Of a DNA stretch of 64,000 bases, positions 37,159 through 47,406 are shown in pieces. Within the stretch, counting starts at the first letter, position 1. Every line of letters starts with the position of its first letter. A program made the translations under genes and the position numbers. Under the pieces are notes generated by a model. It worked only from the letters and a program-made list of their open reading frames with translations. It was not told where the DNA came from and did not search any database. The DNA is from Aphanothece sp. CMT-3BRIN-NPC111 (lineage in GTDB: Bacteria; Cyanobacteriota; Cyanobacteriia; Cyanobacteriales; JAHHGU01). The stretch covers positions 1 to 64,000 of the forward strand of contig JAHHGU010000005.1 in NCBI GenBank assembly GCA_019359765.1, given 5' to 3'.

Positions 37159-37935
37159 TTAAGCTGTCTGAAGCCCAATATCGAATGTTGCTGCGTAACC
37201 TTGGCTGGTTTCAGTTAGCGTGAGCAACAATTGCTCTCCACCATCTCTAAAAATCCTGTCTTCAGTATTCTTCTGTCTGCGCTGTCCTTTGCTAGCGTAG
37301 GGTGCTTGTACATATACCCGATCGGTGATCGAGTCATCAAAGTACAACTGGGATGTAAACTCATAATTCTGCCCTGATGTTGCGTTCGTCCGTACCTTAA
37401 AGTGGATATGGACTGTTCTGCCTGGGTACCAACCTGGATAAATAGTTGTAAACCGGACGGTTCCATTTGCATCCGTCACTTGATAGCCGCGCAGGAATTT
37501 TTTGCCAACGGTACTGGAACTCCGGTCTGTTACGCCTGAATAGATGCCTACTGCGTCACAGTGCCAAACATCCACGCTCGCCCCTGCGAGTGGTAAGCAG
37601 CCATTACTACTGACCTGAGAGACGCGCAGCGTCAGTTGGAGTGGCACGCCGTCTTTTACTGAATTATCTGAGGGATCAAAGCGGATGTCAGAGCGGTTGA
37701 GCTTCTCGTCTACAAAATAAGGTCCTTCGGTCTGCTGCGGACTGACAACACACCCAGGCAACTTTGTAGGATTTGCGGTAGATGATGCTTGGGCAGGTAC
37801 ACTTGAGGATGCTTGTGCGGAGCTAAACTTTCTAGGTATGAATATAACAAGCATTGCCGTTCCCGCTACCCTAAATAGAGCCAGTGCCTCTCTTCGATTC
37901 AGAAGCCGACTGACTTGACGAGCGTTGTTTTTCAT
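37159..37935 (-). CDS. Intradiol ring-cleavage dioxygenase, exported
   Basis: A protocatechuate/catechol dioxygenase-like beta-sandwich protein. SPQQTEGPYFVDE is the family's conserved N-terminal element; the Fe(III) ligands are Tyr in AVGIYSG, Tyr in YPGWYPGR and the two His of HIHF. The N-terminus has RLLNRREALALF and then a hydrophobic run, a Tat-like or lipoprotein-like export signal. The start is ATG 37935 with GCAGG upstream; a TTG at 37980 adds 15 residues. Its substrate in a cyanobacterium is unknown. Confidence 0.88.
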   Translation of the reverse strand: MKNNARQVSRLLNRREALALFRVAGTAMLVIFIPRKFSSAQASSSVPAQASSTANPTKLPGCVVSPQQTEGPYFVDEKLNRSDIRFDPSDNSVKDGVPLQLTLRVSQVSSNGCLPLAGASVDVWHCDAVGIYSGVTDRSSSTVGKKFLRGYQVTDANGTVRFTTIYPGWYPGRTVHIHFKVRTNATSGQNYEFTSQLYFDDSITDRVYVQAPYASKGQRRQKNTEDRIFRDGGEQLLLTLTETSQGYAATFDIGLQTA

Positions 37936-38222
37936 CCTATTTGCCTGCAAAGTATTTACAGTTTTATTAAATTCATTCAAAATGACAGTTTGCTTCCTGT
38001 TGAATTACAGTTTTGTAATTTGAGCAGAGGAGGATGACCGAGAAAGCGATTAGGAAAGCAAGACGAACCCAAAGCTAATTTTCGATCACCTCACTATCAA
38101 CCTGAAAGGGTGTCTTGAGGCGAAGCGCGCCCCGCTTTTGTGCGATCGCCAGCGTCAATAGAGAGGGAATTCGTGTCAGCCAGTTTTTATTGCACGTATC
38201 GCGCTTGTCTACTTCCCAACCT

Positions 38223-38798
38223 CTAGTCGGGTAATGCGAATCCTGTTCTAGGATCGCGGATATAAAGCCCTAAAACTAAAGATTCCATAACTGTGTCCCA
38301 TACAGGAATCATACGCTCCGCATCGTCCACCCAGTACTCAAAAGTAACCAGACACTGAACTCCAGAACCTAGCCCAATACAGATTCGGGAATAAGCTTCG
38401 CGGTTTTCTTCAGGGTCAATAAATTTGATTTGCGCCCAAACGATGCGGGCAGTTTGGCGCTTGAGTTGAATAATTTCTCCTTGCTCAATTGCATTCCGCT
38501 CATCCTCTCGAACCAGCTTCTTTAATAGCGGAACCAGCGGAAAATCTGCCCAGTTGCCAGGAGGTAATAAATTAAAGGAAGCTTCTAAGCGAGCATCATC
38601 CTGCGGTGGCTTTTTGTCTAGAAACCGGAATGACTTCTCATCCGGTTCAAAATGCCAATCCTGGGGGACATCGAAGCGCAACGCACCTCGCCCTGCCACA
38701 AAGATTCGAGTTCCTGGCTTTGATTTCCAGTTGTGGTCTTCTTTTAGCTCTAGGGTTTCCTTGAGCCATTGGAGATTGTGCTTTTTGCGCTTAGACAT
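38223..38798 (-). CDS. Conserved protein of unknown function
   Basis: 191 aa from ATG 38798, chosen because GGAG precedes it. The sequence SKRKKHNLQWLKETLELKED is basic and helical; then comes a compact domain with RFDVPQDWHFEPDEKSFRFL and VQCLVTFEYWVDDAERMIPV. The pattern suggests a soluble alpha/beta domain like other small cyanobacterial conserved proteins. No catalytic motif is evident. Confidence 0.75.
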   Translation of the reverse strand: MSKRKKHNLQWLKETLELKEDHNWKSKPGTRIFVAGRGALRFDVPQDWHFEPDEKSFRFLDKKPPQDDARLEASFNLLPPGNWADFPLVPLLKKLVREDERNAIEQGEIIQLKRQTARIVWAQIKFIDPEENREAYSRICIGLGSGVQCLVTFEYWVDDAERMIPVWDTVMESLVLGLYIRDPRTGFALPD

Positions 38799-39079
38799 AG
38801 CTGCTCCAGTATTGACCACCCTTTTATTTTGCCGTAGGTTGCTTTTAACTGTAGTTTTATTACTGCAACTGGGTTTGAGCCTCATTTCCCCTTACCCTTG
38901 CTAAATCTCTCCCCTATAAAGGAATAGAGCGTTATTGCAGCCTAAGATTTTTTGAAGTTTCGTTAAGTATTTAAACTGAGTATTTTAGAGGCTGAAGCCA
39001 TTGACTGGCTAAAATAGCGCCAGAAATTTAAAGGCTGAACAGCTGAGTTAGAGCACACTATATATAGCGTGCCTGCGTC

Positions 39080-39628
39080 ATGTCCTGCAAATCTGAACAG
39101 CTTCAATTCAAGAAATCTATCTATAAATACAAAAAATCTATCGACAAACTGGGTTTTATGCCTTGTCTTCGGCGTTTGACTATGGCATTCTTTTTAAATA
39201 ACACTATTTCGCTCGACAAAGTGGGGATTCGGGAAGAAGCGCTATCCGCCTTGGGCGAATTAGTCACTCCCGATCACTTGTTGCTACTGCTAGATGCACT
39301 GCATCGAAATGACGCGAATATGCAATTGAATGTGTTAATTCTGTTGCGGAAGATTCACGATGCTCAGTCTTTGCCCTACGTGCTACCGTTCTTTGAGTCG
39401 GAAAATGCTCAGTTACGGGAAGCAGCAGTGACAACACTACGCTATCTTAATCAGGTGGAACGCTGTCAAGAAGCGATCGCCTTAATGTCCGACCCCGATG
39501 AGAACGTGCGACGTTCTGCTGTCCTGACGTTAGGACACTTGGTAGACGCAGAAGTGGTTTACTCGAGGGAAAAAACAACGATAATTCTTCAATCGATTAT
39601 CCGCAACGTAGAGAAATTTCGCTTATGA
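39080..39628 (+). CDS. HEAT-repeat protein
   Basis: 182 aa with at least three HEAT-like helix pairs (REEALSALGELVTPDHLLLL, AQLREAAVTTLRYLN, ENVRRSAVLTLGHLVD), similar to PBS-lyase-type repeats of cyanobacteria. The first 35 residues (KKSIYKYKKSIDKLG) are basic and may precede the true start. Its stop codon overlaps the start of the WG-repeat gene by 4 bases, so the two are translationally coupled. Confidence 0.75.
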   Translation: MSCKSEQLQFKKSIYKYKKSIDKLGFMPCLRRLTMAFFLNNTISLDKVGIREEALSALGELVTPDHLLLLLDALHRNDANMQLNVLILLRKIHDAQSLPYVLPFFESENAQLREAAVTTLRYLNQVERCQEAIALMSDPDENVRRSAVLTLGHLVDAEVVYSREKTTIILQSIIRNVEKFRL

Positions 39629-40758
39629 ACAAAAGATGCATACACCCCCTCAGTTCAGCTGTCTTATCTAGTGGATTTTTACTACTGAGTATAAATACTT
39701 GTTCTCAGAGTCAAGAAGCTTCCGCCGAGGTAACATCTAAGCAAATGTTTGCAACCAAGGCAACTCTACAGCTGGCGATCGCTCCTCAGTTTGATGATGT
39801 CTACCCATTTGCTGATGGGCTGGCTAAAGTTGAACTACAGGGCAAAAAGGGCTTTATCGACAAAACTGGTAAGTTCATCATTCCTCCCCAATTTAGGGTT
39901 GGACCTGACAATGGCGAGGGAGAGGAAGCACCTGATATTGTTGGCTCGTTCTCTGAGGGGCTGCTAGATGTGCAACTGGGCGGTTTCACTGGCAAATGCG
40001 GTTATATCAGTAAAACAGGTGAAGTTGCCATCCCCTTACAATTTGAGCGTTGTAGCGGATTTTCCGAAGGGTTAGCAGCCGTCCGGCAGGGTGGTAAAAC
40101 TGGGTACATTGACAAAACTGGCAAGTTTATTATTCCTCCACAGTTTGATGCCCAGATTTTTCCCGCTATGCCTTTTTCTGAGGGATTGGCTGAGGTTCAG
40201 CAGGGCAAGAAATGGGGCTTTATTGATAAAGCAGGCAAGTTTATTGTTCCACCCAAATTTGAGGCGACACTTCCGTATTCTCAAGGTTTAGCAGCCATCA
40301 GGCAAGTTAATAAATGTGGCTACATCGACAATAGAGGTAGAGTTGCTATCCCACTCCAGTTTAATGACTGTACTCCTTTTTCTGAAGGGCTAGCCGCTGT
40401 CCAGCAGCAGGGAAAATGGGGCTATGTCGATAAAGCAGGAAAGATGATCATCTCTCCTCAGTTTGACCAGGCGATTAAATTCTCTGAAGGACTCGCAGCA
40501 ATTAATCAGGCGGGTAAGTGGGGTTACATCGATAAAACAGGTAATATCTTTATTTCACCGCAGTTTGAAGAAACAGACCAATTTGTGCAGGGACTAGCAC
40601 CAGCTGCTCAGGGTGGTAAATGGGGTTTTATTGACAAAACTGGCAAGTTTACGATCGCGCCTCAATTTGATGTAGCTACGAAGTTTTCTGAAGGGCTGGC
40701 AGCTGTTTATCAGGACGGCAAATGGGGTTTTGTAGGTAATAATCTGCCCTTAAAATAA
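39625..40758 (+). CDS. WG-repeat protein, probably exported
   Basis: 377 aa. An N-terminal hydrophobic signal (LSSAVLSSGFLLLSINTCSQ) ends at a Cys that could be lipidated, although the lipobox is poor. Then come about nine WG repeats of around 38 residues, each of the form GKWGYIDKTGKFxIxPQF...FSEGLAAV. WG repeats form beta structures found in bacterial surface proteins, with no fixed function. It is coupled to the HEAT-repeat gene upstream. Confidence 0.88.
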   Translation: MNKRCIHPLSSAVLSSGFLLLSINTCSQSQEASAEVTSKQMFATKATLQLAIAPQFDDVYPFADGLAKVELQGKKGFIDKTGKFIIPPQFRVGPDNGEGEEAPDIVGSFSEGLLDVQLGGFTGKCGYISKTGEVAIPLQFERCSGFSEGLAAVRQGGKTGYIDKTGKFIIPPQFDAQIFPAMPFSEGLAEVQQGKKWGFIDKAGKFIVPPKFEATLPYSQGLAAIRQVNKCGYIDNRGRVAIPLQFNDCTPFSEGLAAVQQQGKWGYVDKAGKMIISPQFDQAIKFSEGLAAINQAGKWGYIDKTGNIFISPQFEETDQFVQGLAPAAQGGKWGFIDKTGKFTIAPQFDVATKFSEGLAAVYQDGKWGFVGNNLPLK

Positions 40759-40985
40759 ACCTTATTTGACAAATGAATAACTTAAAGCTTGGTTAATGGT
40801 GATGTTGGATAAATATTTGGCATGAAAAATAATTTGTATCAATAATTAGTTACTTGTGTTATAGTTAACTTACTATAAAATATTCACTAAAAATATTATC
40901 TAATTAGCTTGTTAGATAATTTCAAGCATGGTGTTTATCTTCTAAATTCAATCTGATATTAAAACACCTCATAGCTAAAACCTTC

Positions 40986-41501
40986 CTAAAAAAGCTTTTC
41001 AAATAACTCTTGATGCAAAATTTTACCTTGAGCATCGATAATTAAACTCCATTTCCACCCTTTTAAACGCACTGACTTCCAAGGTGCATTTACAGATATT
41101 GAAGAGGGGTCGAAAGCGGTTAAGTCTAATTGCCCTGCATGCTCGCTACTGTCGAGGATATTTGAGAGTTCGATCGCATGGCGTTTAGTGCCAAAAAATT
41201 CTACCGTATTCAGGTAAAGTTTCTGTTCGCGGCTATCAAAGTCAATACTAGCTACGTAAAATTTGCCATATAGCCACATACTACCAGCAAAGACAGCACC
41301 GAGACTAAAAACAAAAGCACCCAGAGCTATCCGCTCTGGTAGTGGTTTTAACACTCCACCATCACCTAGAGACTGGCCAAAATGTTGAACTAGATTGACA
41401 CCAGCATAGGTACTACCAACCAATGTAGCGAGTGACAATAGCATTATGAAACGAACTTTTACCAATTGACTACCAGCACGGAAGACAGGAATCCTAGTCA
41501 T
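40986..41501 (-). CDS. Membrane protein of unknown function
   Basis: 171 aa. Two membrane segments lie near residues 17-37 and 59-80, followed by a beta-rich soluble part (SIDFDSREQKLYLNTVEFFG, then WKSVRLKGWKWSLIIDAQGK). I do not recognise a family. Confidence 0.65.
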   Translation of the reverse strand: MTRIPVFRAGSQLVKVRFIMLLSLATLVGSTYAGVNLVQHFGQSLGDGGVLKPLPERIALGAFVFSLGAVFAGSMWLYGKFYVASIDFDSREQKLYLNTVEFFGTKRHAIELSNILDSSEHAGQLDLTAFDPSSISVNAPWKSVRLKGWKWSLIIDAQGKILHQELFEKLF

Positions 41502-41701
41502 GTTATTGAAAATTAGTTATCAAGAATCTAGATAGCGAGATCATCACATAAAAAAGCCCGATAAACAGCCCATACAGCAGAATTCTACAGATTTTCCCTA
41601 AAAGACCTTAAAAATGAGTGCCAGAAGCGGGATATTACCCCAAATGGCAGCTTAAGGAAGAAAGCTAGCTGGCGTAAGGCTTTAGTTGGTTCATTAATAA
41701 T

Positions 41702-41741
41702 GAGGGCGAGCGCGTATCCTTAGCAGGGATGCGCTCGCCCT
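41702..41741. repeat. Strong GC-rich hairpin
   Basis: GAGGGCGAGCGC and GCGCTCGCCCTC are perfect 12-base arms around a 16-base loop region. There is no T-run, so it is more likely an intergenic hairpin repeat than a terminator. Confidence 0.6.
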
Positions 41742-41860
41742 CAATCACCCCAGATAGAAATAAAGGCATAGTAGCTAAGGTTTTAGGGGATAATGGGAGT
41801 GTCAAAGATTTGCAAAATTAAGTTTTAAAAACTTGTAGCTATCAGCATTAGAGAAAATAT

Positions 41861-42979
41861 ATGTCACACCCAGATAAATCCTCACAAGTAGAAGGTTATT
41901 CAAGCGATACAGAAAATATGATAAGTTCCGAGGTTCCCGCTGAGAGTACTTATAGTGGAGAAATTTCGAGCAACGATCGCCCAGCACCAGACAAGATCCT
42001 GGAATTGGGTATGGCGTTCTGGGGTTCCAAAACACTACTGAGCGCAGTTGAACTCGGTTTATTTACTGAGTTGGCACAGGGTTCCCTGGATGCTAACGAA
42101 CTGGCTGAACGTCTTAAGCTTCACCCTCGTAGTGCACGAGATTTCTTTGATGCGCTTGTCGCCTTAAAGATGTTGGATCGTCACGGTGATCGCTACTCGA
42201 ATACATCGGAAACGAACTTATTTCTCGATCGCTCAAAACCTTCTTACATGGGAGGTCTTTTGGAGATGGCTAATGCGCGTCTGTATCCGTTTTGGGGTTC
42301 GCTTACGGAGGGATTGCGTACTGGTCAACCGCAAAATGAAGCTAAAACCGGGGAAAACTTCTTCGGTACTCTCTACAGCGATCCCAGTCGTCTCCAACAG
42401 TTTCTGTCAGCCATGACTGGGATCAGTATCGGTACAGCACAAGTGATCGCGCAGAAATTCCCCTGGCAGAATTATCAGACTTTTATCGATGTCGGTACAG
42501 CTCAAGGAGGATTGCCTGTGCAAATTACCCTCCATCACCAGCATCTACGTGGGAGTGGGTTTGATTTGCCAGTAGTTCGCCCCATTTACGAGCAATATGT
42601 TGCTTCTTTTGGATTGAGCGATCGCTTGCACTTCTGGGCAGGTGACTTCTTCCAAGATCCCCTGCCAACCGCAGATGTGATAGTTATGGGTCATATTCTG
42701 CATGACTGGAATCTCAAACAGAAGCATATGTTAATTGCTAAGGCATATGAAGCACTTCCTGATGGTGGTGCGTTAATAGTCTACGAGGCATTAATTGATG
42801 ATGAGCGCCGAAAGAATACATTTGGTTTATTAATGAGCCTAAATATGCTAATTGAGACGCCAGGAGGTTTCGACTACACAGGTGAAGACTGCCGCAACTG
42901 GATGCATGAAGCAGGATTTCGAGAAACTTACGTCGAACACTTAGTAGGGCCTGACTCAATGGTTGTCGGCATCAAGTAA
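41861..42979 (+). CDS. O-methyltransferase, plant-type family 2
   Basis: 372 aa. It has an N-terminal dimerisation/winged-helix domain ([20 protein letters not shown]) and a C-terminal SAM domain with [15 protein letters not shown] as motif I and [11 protein letters not shown], where the His is the usual catalytic base. The family methylates hydroxyl groups of small aromatic or polyketide compounds. The first 45 residues are acidic, Ser-rich and probably disordered. There is no biosynthetic neighbour, so the substrate is unknown. Confidence 0.9.
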   Translation: MSHPDKSSQVEGYSSDTENMISSEVPAESTYSGEISSNDRPAPDKILELGMAFWGSKTLLSAVELGLFTELAQGSLDANELAERLKLHPRSARDFFDALVALKMLDRHGDRYSNTSETNLFLDRSKPSYMGGLLEMANARLYPFWGSLTEGLRTGQPQNEAKTGENFFGTLYSDPSRLQQFLSAMTGISIGTAQVIAQKFPWQNYQTFIDVGTAQGGLPVQITLHHQHLRGSGFDLPVVRPIYEQYVASFGLSDRLHFWAGDFFQDPLPTADVIVMGHILHDWNLKQKHMLIAKAYEALPDGGALIVYEALIDDERRKNTFGLLMSLNMLIETPGGFDYTGEDCRNWMHEAGFRETYVEHLVGPDSMVVGIK

Positions 42980-43341
42980 CTTAAGTAGCTGCACCTAATT
43001 AAACATAAAATGCTGAAAAGCAGGGGGAGCAGAGGAGCAGAGATTCAGTTAGTTGATAGTTGTTATTTACGACGAACGACTAACGATTAACGACTAACGG
43101 CGGCGGACGGATGAGCATCCTCACCCATGAAGGGATGAGGCTTTCCCGCCGCCCTAGTAAACCCTCAGCTCTACAAAAAGCTCCAAGCGATATTTACATC
43201 AACTGTAGGAGAGTAGCCGCTAGAAATTTTTATTTCTTGTATTTCACCTCCGGAAAGTAGGCTCCAAGCTCTGAATCCAGAGACATTATCAGCTCTGATC
43301 AATCAACCTACCTGAGTCGATGCCCGGAGATAAAAACCAAA
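42980..43341. other. Intergenic region with an IS605-like hairpin
   Basis: No gene is seen. Repeats of ACGACTAACG occupy about 43065-43098. The stretch near 43100-43155 (CCTCACCC-ATGAA-GGGATGAGG, flanked by CGGCGG and CCGCCG) resembles the end hairpin of IS200/IS605 elements. Confidence 0.4.
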
Positions 43342-44226
43342 ATGGAAAACTTAACTGTGATCGCTGACGAGACTTTCAAGCTACGGGCTGGCAGTCCTGC
43401 CGATGCTCAGGCTTGCGGCGATATCTGTTATGAAGCGTTCAAGACAATTTCACAGCAGCACAACTTCCCACCGGATTTTCAATCGTCTGAAGTAGTTCAA
43501 GGGATGATATCGTGGCTGTTTTCTCGCCCAGATGTTTACTCGGTAGTTGCCGAGGTGGCTGGGCAGATTGTGGGTAGCAACTTTCTGTGGGAAGAGTCGG
43601 TTATTGGCGGTGTCGGTCCGATATCAGTTGCCTCAAGCATTCAAAATGCTAGCTTGGGCCGCCGTCTGATGGAAGCGGTACTGGAGCGGGCGCAACAGCA
43701 GCAGCTTGCTGGTGTACGTCTGGTTCAAGCGGCATTTCATAACCGTTCTTTGTCGCTTTATACAAAACTTGGATTTGATGTGCAAGAGCCACTGTCCAAT
43801 TTACAAGGAGCAGCATTGGGACTCGAAATCCCAGGTTATCCCGTCCGGGTAGCAACCGAAGCGGATTTAGAGGCATGTAATCGCCTCTGTCAGCAGGTTC
43901 ACGGCTTCGCTCGCGGTCGAGAACTGCATCAGGCGGTTCAACAGGGCACGGCGACCGTTGTTGAGCATGGAGAGCGCATCACAGGATATGCCACGTTAAT
44001 TGGGTTCTTCGGTCATGCTGTGGGCGAAAGCAATGAAGACCTGAAGGCGCTAATTGGTGCAGCAAAATCCTTTGAAGGACCAGGGTTTCTGCTGCCTACG
44101 CGCAATAGTCAACTATTCCGCTGGTGCTTGCAGCACGGACTACGTGTCGTGCAGCCAATGACGTTGATGAGTCTCGGTCTCTATAGCCAGCCCAGAGGGG
44201 CGTTTCTACCGTCAATTCTCTTTTGA
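43342..44226 (+). CDS. GNAT-family acetyltransferase
   Basis: 294 aa with two GNAT-like halves. The N-terminal half is complete (KLRAGSPADAQACGDICYEA, SIQNASLGRRLMEAVLERA as the acetyl-CoA site, NRSLSLYTKLGFDVQEP). The C-terminal half (VRVATEADLEACNRLCQQVH onward) is a more divergent copy without a clear acetyl-CoA loop. The substrate is unknown. Confidence 0.85.
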   Translation: MENLTVIADETFKLRAGSPADAQACGDICYEAFKTISQQHNFPPDFQSSEVVQGMISWLFSRPDVYSVVAEVAGQIVGSNFLWEESVIGGVGPISVASSIQNASLGRRLMEAVLERAQQQQLAGVRLVQAAFHNRSLSLYTKLGFDVQEPLSNLQGAALGLEIPGYPVRVATEADLEACNRLCQQVHGFARGRELHQAVQQGTATVVEHGERITGYATLIGFFGHAVGESNEDLKALIGAAKSFEGPGFLLPTRNSQLFRWCLQHGLRVVQPMTLMSLGLYSQPRGAFLPSILF

Positions 44227-44752
44227 TTGAATAACAAGGCGGCAAAGAGTACAAACCAATCATGGCTATTGAACTGACTCCAGAACTCACGATTTTGGTT
44301 TCTCTATTGGATATTGATCGCTATAGCTATCCTAAGCCGTTGCTTATTACTTCCCTTGTATTCAATTAGCAAATCGTCATTTCTGGGAACCTTAGTTCTC
44401 AAAATTACATCAACGTTTCTGACTGCTTCACGGTGGCAGCATCCTGGCTCGTCTGCTATCAACATTGGTCTGGATTGCGATCGCACGCCTTCCAACAGCG
44501 CTGCCTCTATAGCTATCGCCATAAAGGTGCTTGACAGATTTAATGACTGAAATGACCAAGTACCAGTAATAAACCTTCTGCCCTCTGCCCTCTTCCTTCT
44601 GCCTTTTGCTATACCTGTTTCCTCTTTGATGCTCAGTGGGTTTGCACTTGCTAATAATAGTGACGAAGCTTTAGCCTCTGACAACGTAGTGATTAAAGCG
44701 ACTTGTTGAGTCCAACTTCCATTAATAGTTTTGGCAATATCATAAGCAAATA
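44227..44752. other. Intergenic region
   Basis: A 35-codon reading frame at 44262-44369 (MAIELTPELTILVSLLDIDR) follows the GNAT gene, but I cannot support it as a gene. A CCCTCTGCCCTCTTCCTTCTGCC-like pyrimidine repeat lies at about 44580-44603. A 152-codon minus-strand frame here looks like chance. Confidence 0.35.
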
Positions 44753-45298
44753 ATGAAAGCACTTATAAGGTCATTTGTAATATCAGTTTTAGTACTATTC
44801 CCCAAGATAGTCTTGGCTGAAGAAACATTGCTTTTAAATCTCAAGTACAAATCTGATAACACGGTCACAAAAGAAATTAAGGTTTATGGAAATCACATCG
44901 ACCCCAATATCTCGTCGAGTGATGAACAGTTTTCTCTCTCTATTAACGATCAATTCATTAAGATACCTGAGAGTATCTACGACAGACTAAAAGCTCTGCG
45001 GCGAAGTTTCAGTTATGATATTTTATCCGGCGGAATACAACAAAGTACTGGCGCTGGGGGTCCTATATGTAGGCTTGGTGGACCAGCCACGGGTGTTGTC
45101 CTTGAAGCACGCTATCTAACATTTCAAAGCGACAAAATTGTCAGCAGTCAGATGCGACCTGTTTTGAGCAGACCTGGTAACTGCTTGTTTACTGAATGGT
45201 ACTCACCAAAAGAGTCTGGTGCTCGAGAAGACGCTCGTGGGGTTGTTGAAATTCTAAATACTCTCAATCTTTTCCTTACTGAGGAGCAACAAAAGTAA
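44753..45298 (+). CDS. Secreted protein of unknown function
   Basis: 181 aa. A clear signal peptide (MKALIRSFVISVLVLFPKIV, cleavage after LAEE likely) precedes a small soluble domain with Gly-rich GAGGPICRLGGPATG and a second Cys in RPGNCLFTEWY, which may form a disulfide. I do not recognise a family. Confidence 0.65.
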   Translation: MKALIRSFVISVLVLFPKIVLAEETLLLNLKYKSDNTVTKEIKVYGNHIDPNISSSDEQFSLSINDQFIKIPESIYDRLKALRRSFSYDILSGGIQQSTGAGGPICRLGGPATGVVLEARYLTFQSDKIVSSQMRPVLSRPGNCLFTEWYSPKESGAREDARGVVEILNTLNLFLTEEQQK

Positions 45299-45827
45299 TC
45301 GTGTCTAAGGTTTTCTATTTGATTGCTGGCATAAAGACGAGCTACTGAAAACTGCTAGCCCCTTTTCCTGAAACTACAACAACTCAAAATTCCTTCGATA
45401 TTTCCTGGATGGATTAACATCCGCGATCGCATCAGTGTCATAAATCTGTCACCATTTAGACAATCCAGAGCAGTAGATTGAGATTGTCTGTATTCCCTAA
45501 GCCTATAAATACCAATCTCTTGTTATCTTACAAGAGATTTATTTTTACATTCACTGCGAGCGCTCCTATTAAACCAAGTTTGAGCGCTTACAGGATATCC
45601 TGAATATTAGGCCTCCTGCATGAATCAAAAAATTATCCTCACTTTAATCCCAAACTCCCTCAACTATCTGCGTTAAGAAAGCGTCCATCTGCATTCATCT
45701 GCGGTAAAAAAACTCAAACTTACTATTCATGCAGAAAATCTATTCAAAATTCCCAGGATGACTTCAGACAAAATAGCGATCGCCAATACAGCGATCGCAC
45801 TTACTACAATTCAGACACCTAACTTGG
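45299..45827. other. Intergenic region
   Basis: No gene is seen. CATCTGCATTCATCTGCGG near 45690 resembles the core units of the MITE-like repeats at 18251 and 51769. HIP1 sites occur near 45421 and 45776-45800. Confidence 0.35.
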
Positions 45828-46685
45828 TTAAGGATTTGCCGCCGCAAAGGTATTACATTGTGCAGGATCGCCTGTCTGAATACCCCGCTTGAACCAGCGC
45901 ACTCGCTGCGCTGAACTACCATGAGTAAAAGAATCCGGGACAACACGCCCAGTTGCTTGACTTTGCAAGCGATCGTCCCCAATACTGCTAGCAGCATTCA
46001 GCGCCTCTTCTACGTCGCCTGCTTCCAGAATATGCCGCGAGCGATCAGCATGGTTTGCCCAAACACCAGCAAAACAGTCTGCCTGTAACTCCAACCGCAC
46101 TGAAAGTTGATTCGCCTCTACTTTATCGACTTGACGCTGTAGTCTACTAACTTTACCAGAAATACCCATTAAGTTCTGGACATGATGCCCAACCTCATGA
46201 GCAATTACATACGCCTGGGCAAAGTCTCCCGGTGCCTGGTACTTATACTGGAGATCGTTATAAAAGCTTAAGTCAATGTAGACTTTTTGATCGCCGGGGC
46301 AATAAAACGGCCCAACTGCCGATCGCGCAGAACCGCAGGCCGACTCCACCGCATCGGAAAAAAGAACTAACTTGGGTTCTACATAGCTTTCTCCGCTTTG
46401 CTGAAATATCTTCTGCCAAGTGTCTTCGGTATCCGCCAAGACGACAGAAACAAAATCAGCCATGCGATCGTTGGCAGCATTTGGTTGCCTTTGAGTAGAC
46501 TCCGAGGAGGTGCGATCGCTAGGCGCTTGTGCTTGCTGCAAGACAACACTAGGATCACCCCCCAAAAGGGTAACAATCAGCGCTAGAACAAGTGTCCCTA
46601 TACCACCTCCTACTAAAGGAGCAGAAACTCCCGAGCCGCGTCTGTCCTCTACATTGGTGCTTTTACGACCGAATTCCCAGCGCAT
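45828..46685 (-). CDS. Neutral zinc metallopeptidase family protein (YpfJ-like)
   Basis: 285 aa. One membrane segment (VGGGIGTLVLALIVTLLGG, about 25-43) anchors an extracytoplasmic domain. The zinc motif HEVGHHVQNLMG lies near residue 165, and RLELQADCFAGVWANH carries the downstream ligand region. The family is widespread and its substrate unknown. It is monocistronic. Confidence 0.9.
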   Translation of the reverse strand: MRWEFGRKSTNVEDRRGSGVSAPLVGGGIGTLVLALIVTLLGGDPSVVLQQAQAPSDRTSSESTQRQPNAANDRMADFVSVVLADTEDTWQKIFQQSGESYVEPKLVLFSDAVESACGSARSAVGPFYCPGDQKVYIDLSFYNDLQYKYQAPGDFAQAYVIAHEVGHHVQNLMGISGKVSRLQRQVDKVEANQLSVRLELQADCFAGVWANHADRSRHILEAGDVEEALNAASSIGDDRLQSQATGRVVPDSFTHGSSAQRVRWFKRGIQTGDPAQCNTFAAANP

Positions 46686-47406
46686 AACCTCAAGTCTCCA
46701 AAATACTCAACGAAAGCAGAAGTGAGCAATCTTTATTCCACGTTTCCACATTCATCAAAATATTAGTGATTCTATTCATCGAGATCATCTGCCAGAAGAT
46801 CAGCCTTGTAGATTGCTAGTTTTTCCACACTGGCAAGCCTAGATATTCATAAATCAACTTTATTTAGGCTGTTATGTTAAGTTTATTCACTGAATCTTAC
46901 AGCTTATTACACTATCATCACTCTAGTCCTAAAGATTGATGGTAGCCAGGGCGTTAAAGCGAAACAATATTCTTAGTGAGAAATAAATTCACATGGTTCT
47001 GATAACCCGTTTCTACCAGTTCTCACATTAAAACGGGCTAAACACGTTAGCAAAATCAGCAGATAAATCCCATCAATAGACTTATTGCAAAAGTCAAAAT
47101 TACACCCGCTTAATTCCTCCTTAATAAGGGGTGAAGCCTAAATCAGGCTTTCTCCCTTTGAATTCAGAGAGGGGTAAGACAGGCGCTTTTGCTCATTGGT
47201 CTATTGTGCTTGTAGTTCACAAAAGTAGAAATTGGCGTAGTACATAAGCATTGGTGCCGCGTACCGCAGCTAATCGCCGGGGTAGCAAACTACCTAATAG
47301 TAGTTGCTTGCTATTCCTTGGTAGGCTTTGCATCTCAATTTTCGCATCCATGAGCGAACCGAAATCAATTTAGCTTGGCATCTAAGTTTCGTTTAGGAAG
47401 CAACAA
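46686..47406. other. Intergenic region upstream of the sugar porter
   Basis: No gene is seen. The middle part (about 47085-47180) is a repeat-like stretch of TCCTTAATAAGGGG and CTCCCTTTGAATTCAGAGAGGGG hairpins, similar in kind to 3850-3950. AGGA at 47396 is the ribosome-binding site of the next gene. Confidence 0.4.

Noticed and set aside
44304..44762. 152-codon minus-strand frame between the GNAT and secreted-protein genes
   Set aside because: It crosses a pyrimidine repeat, shows no recognisable domain and overlaps the start of a better-supported gene.
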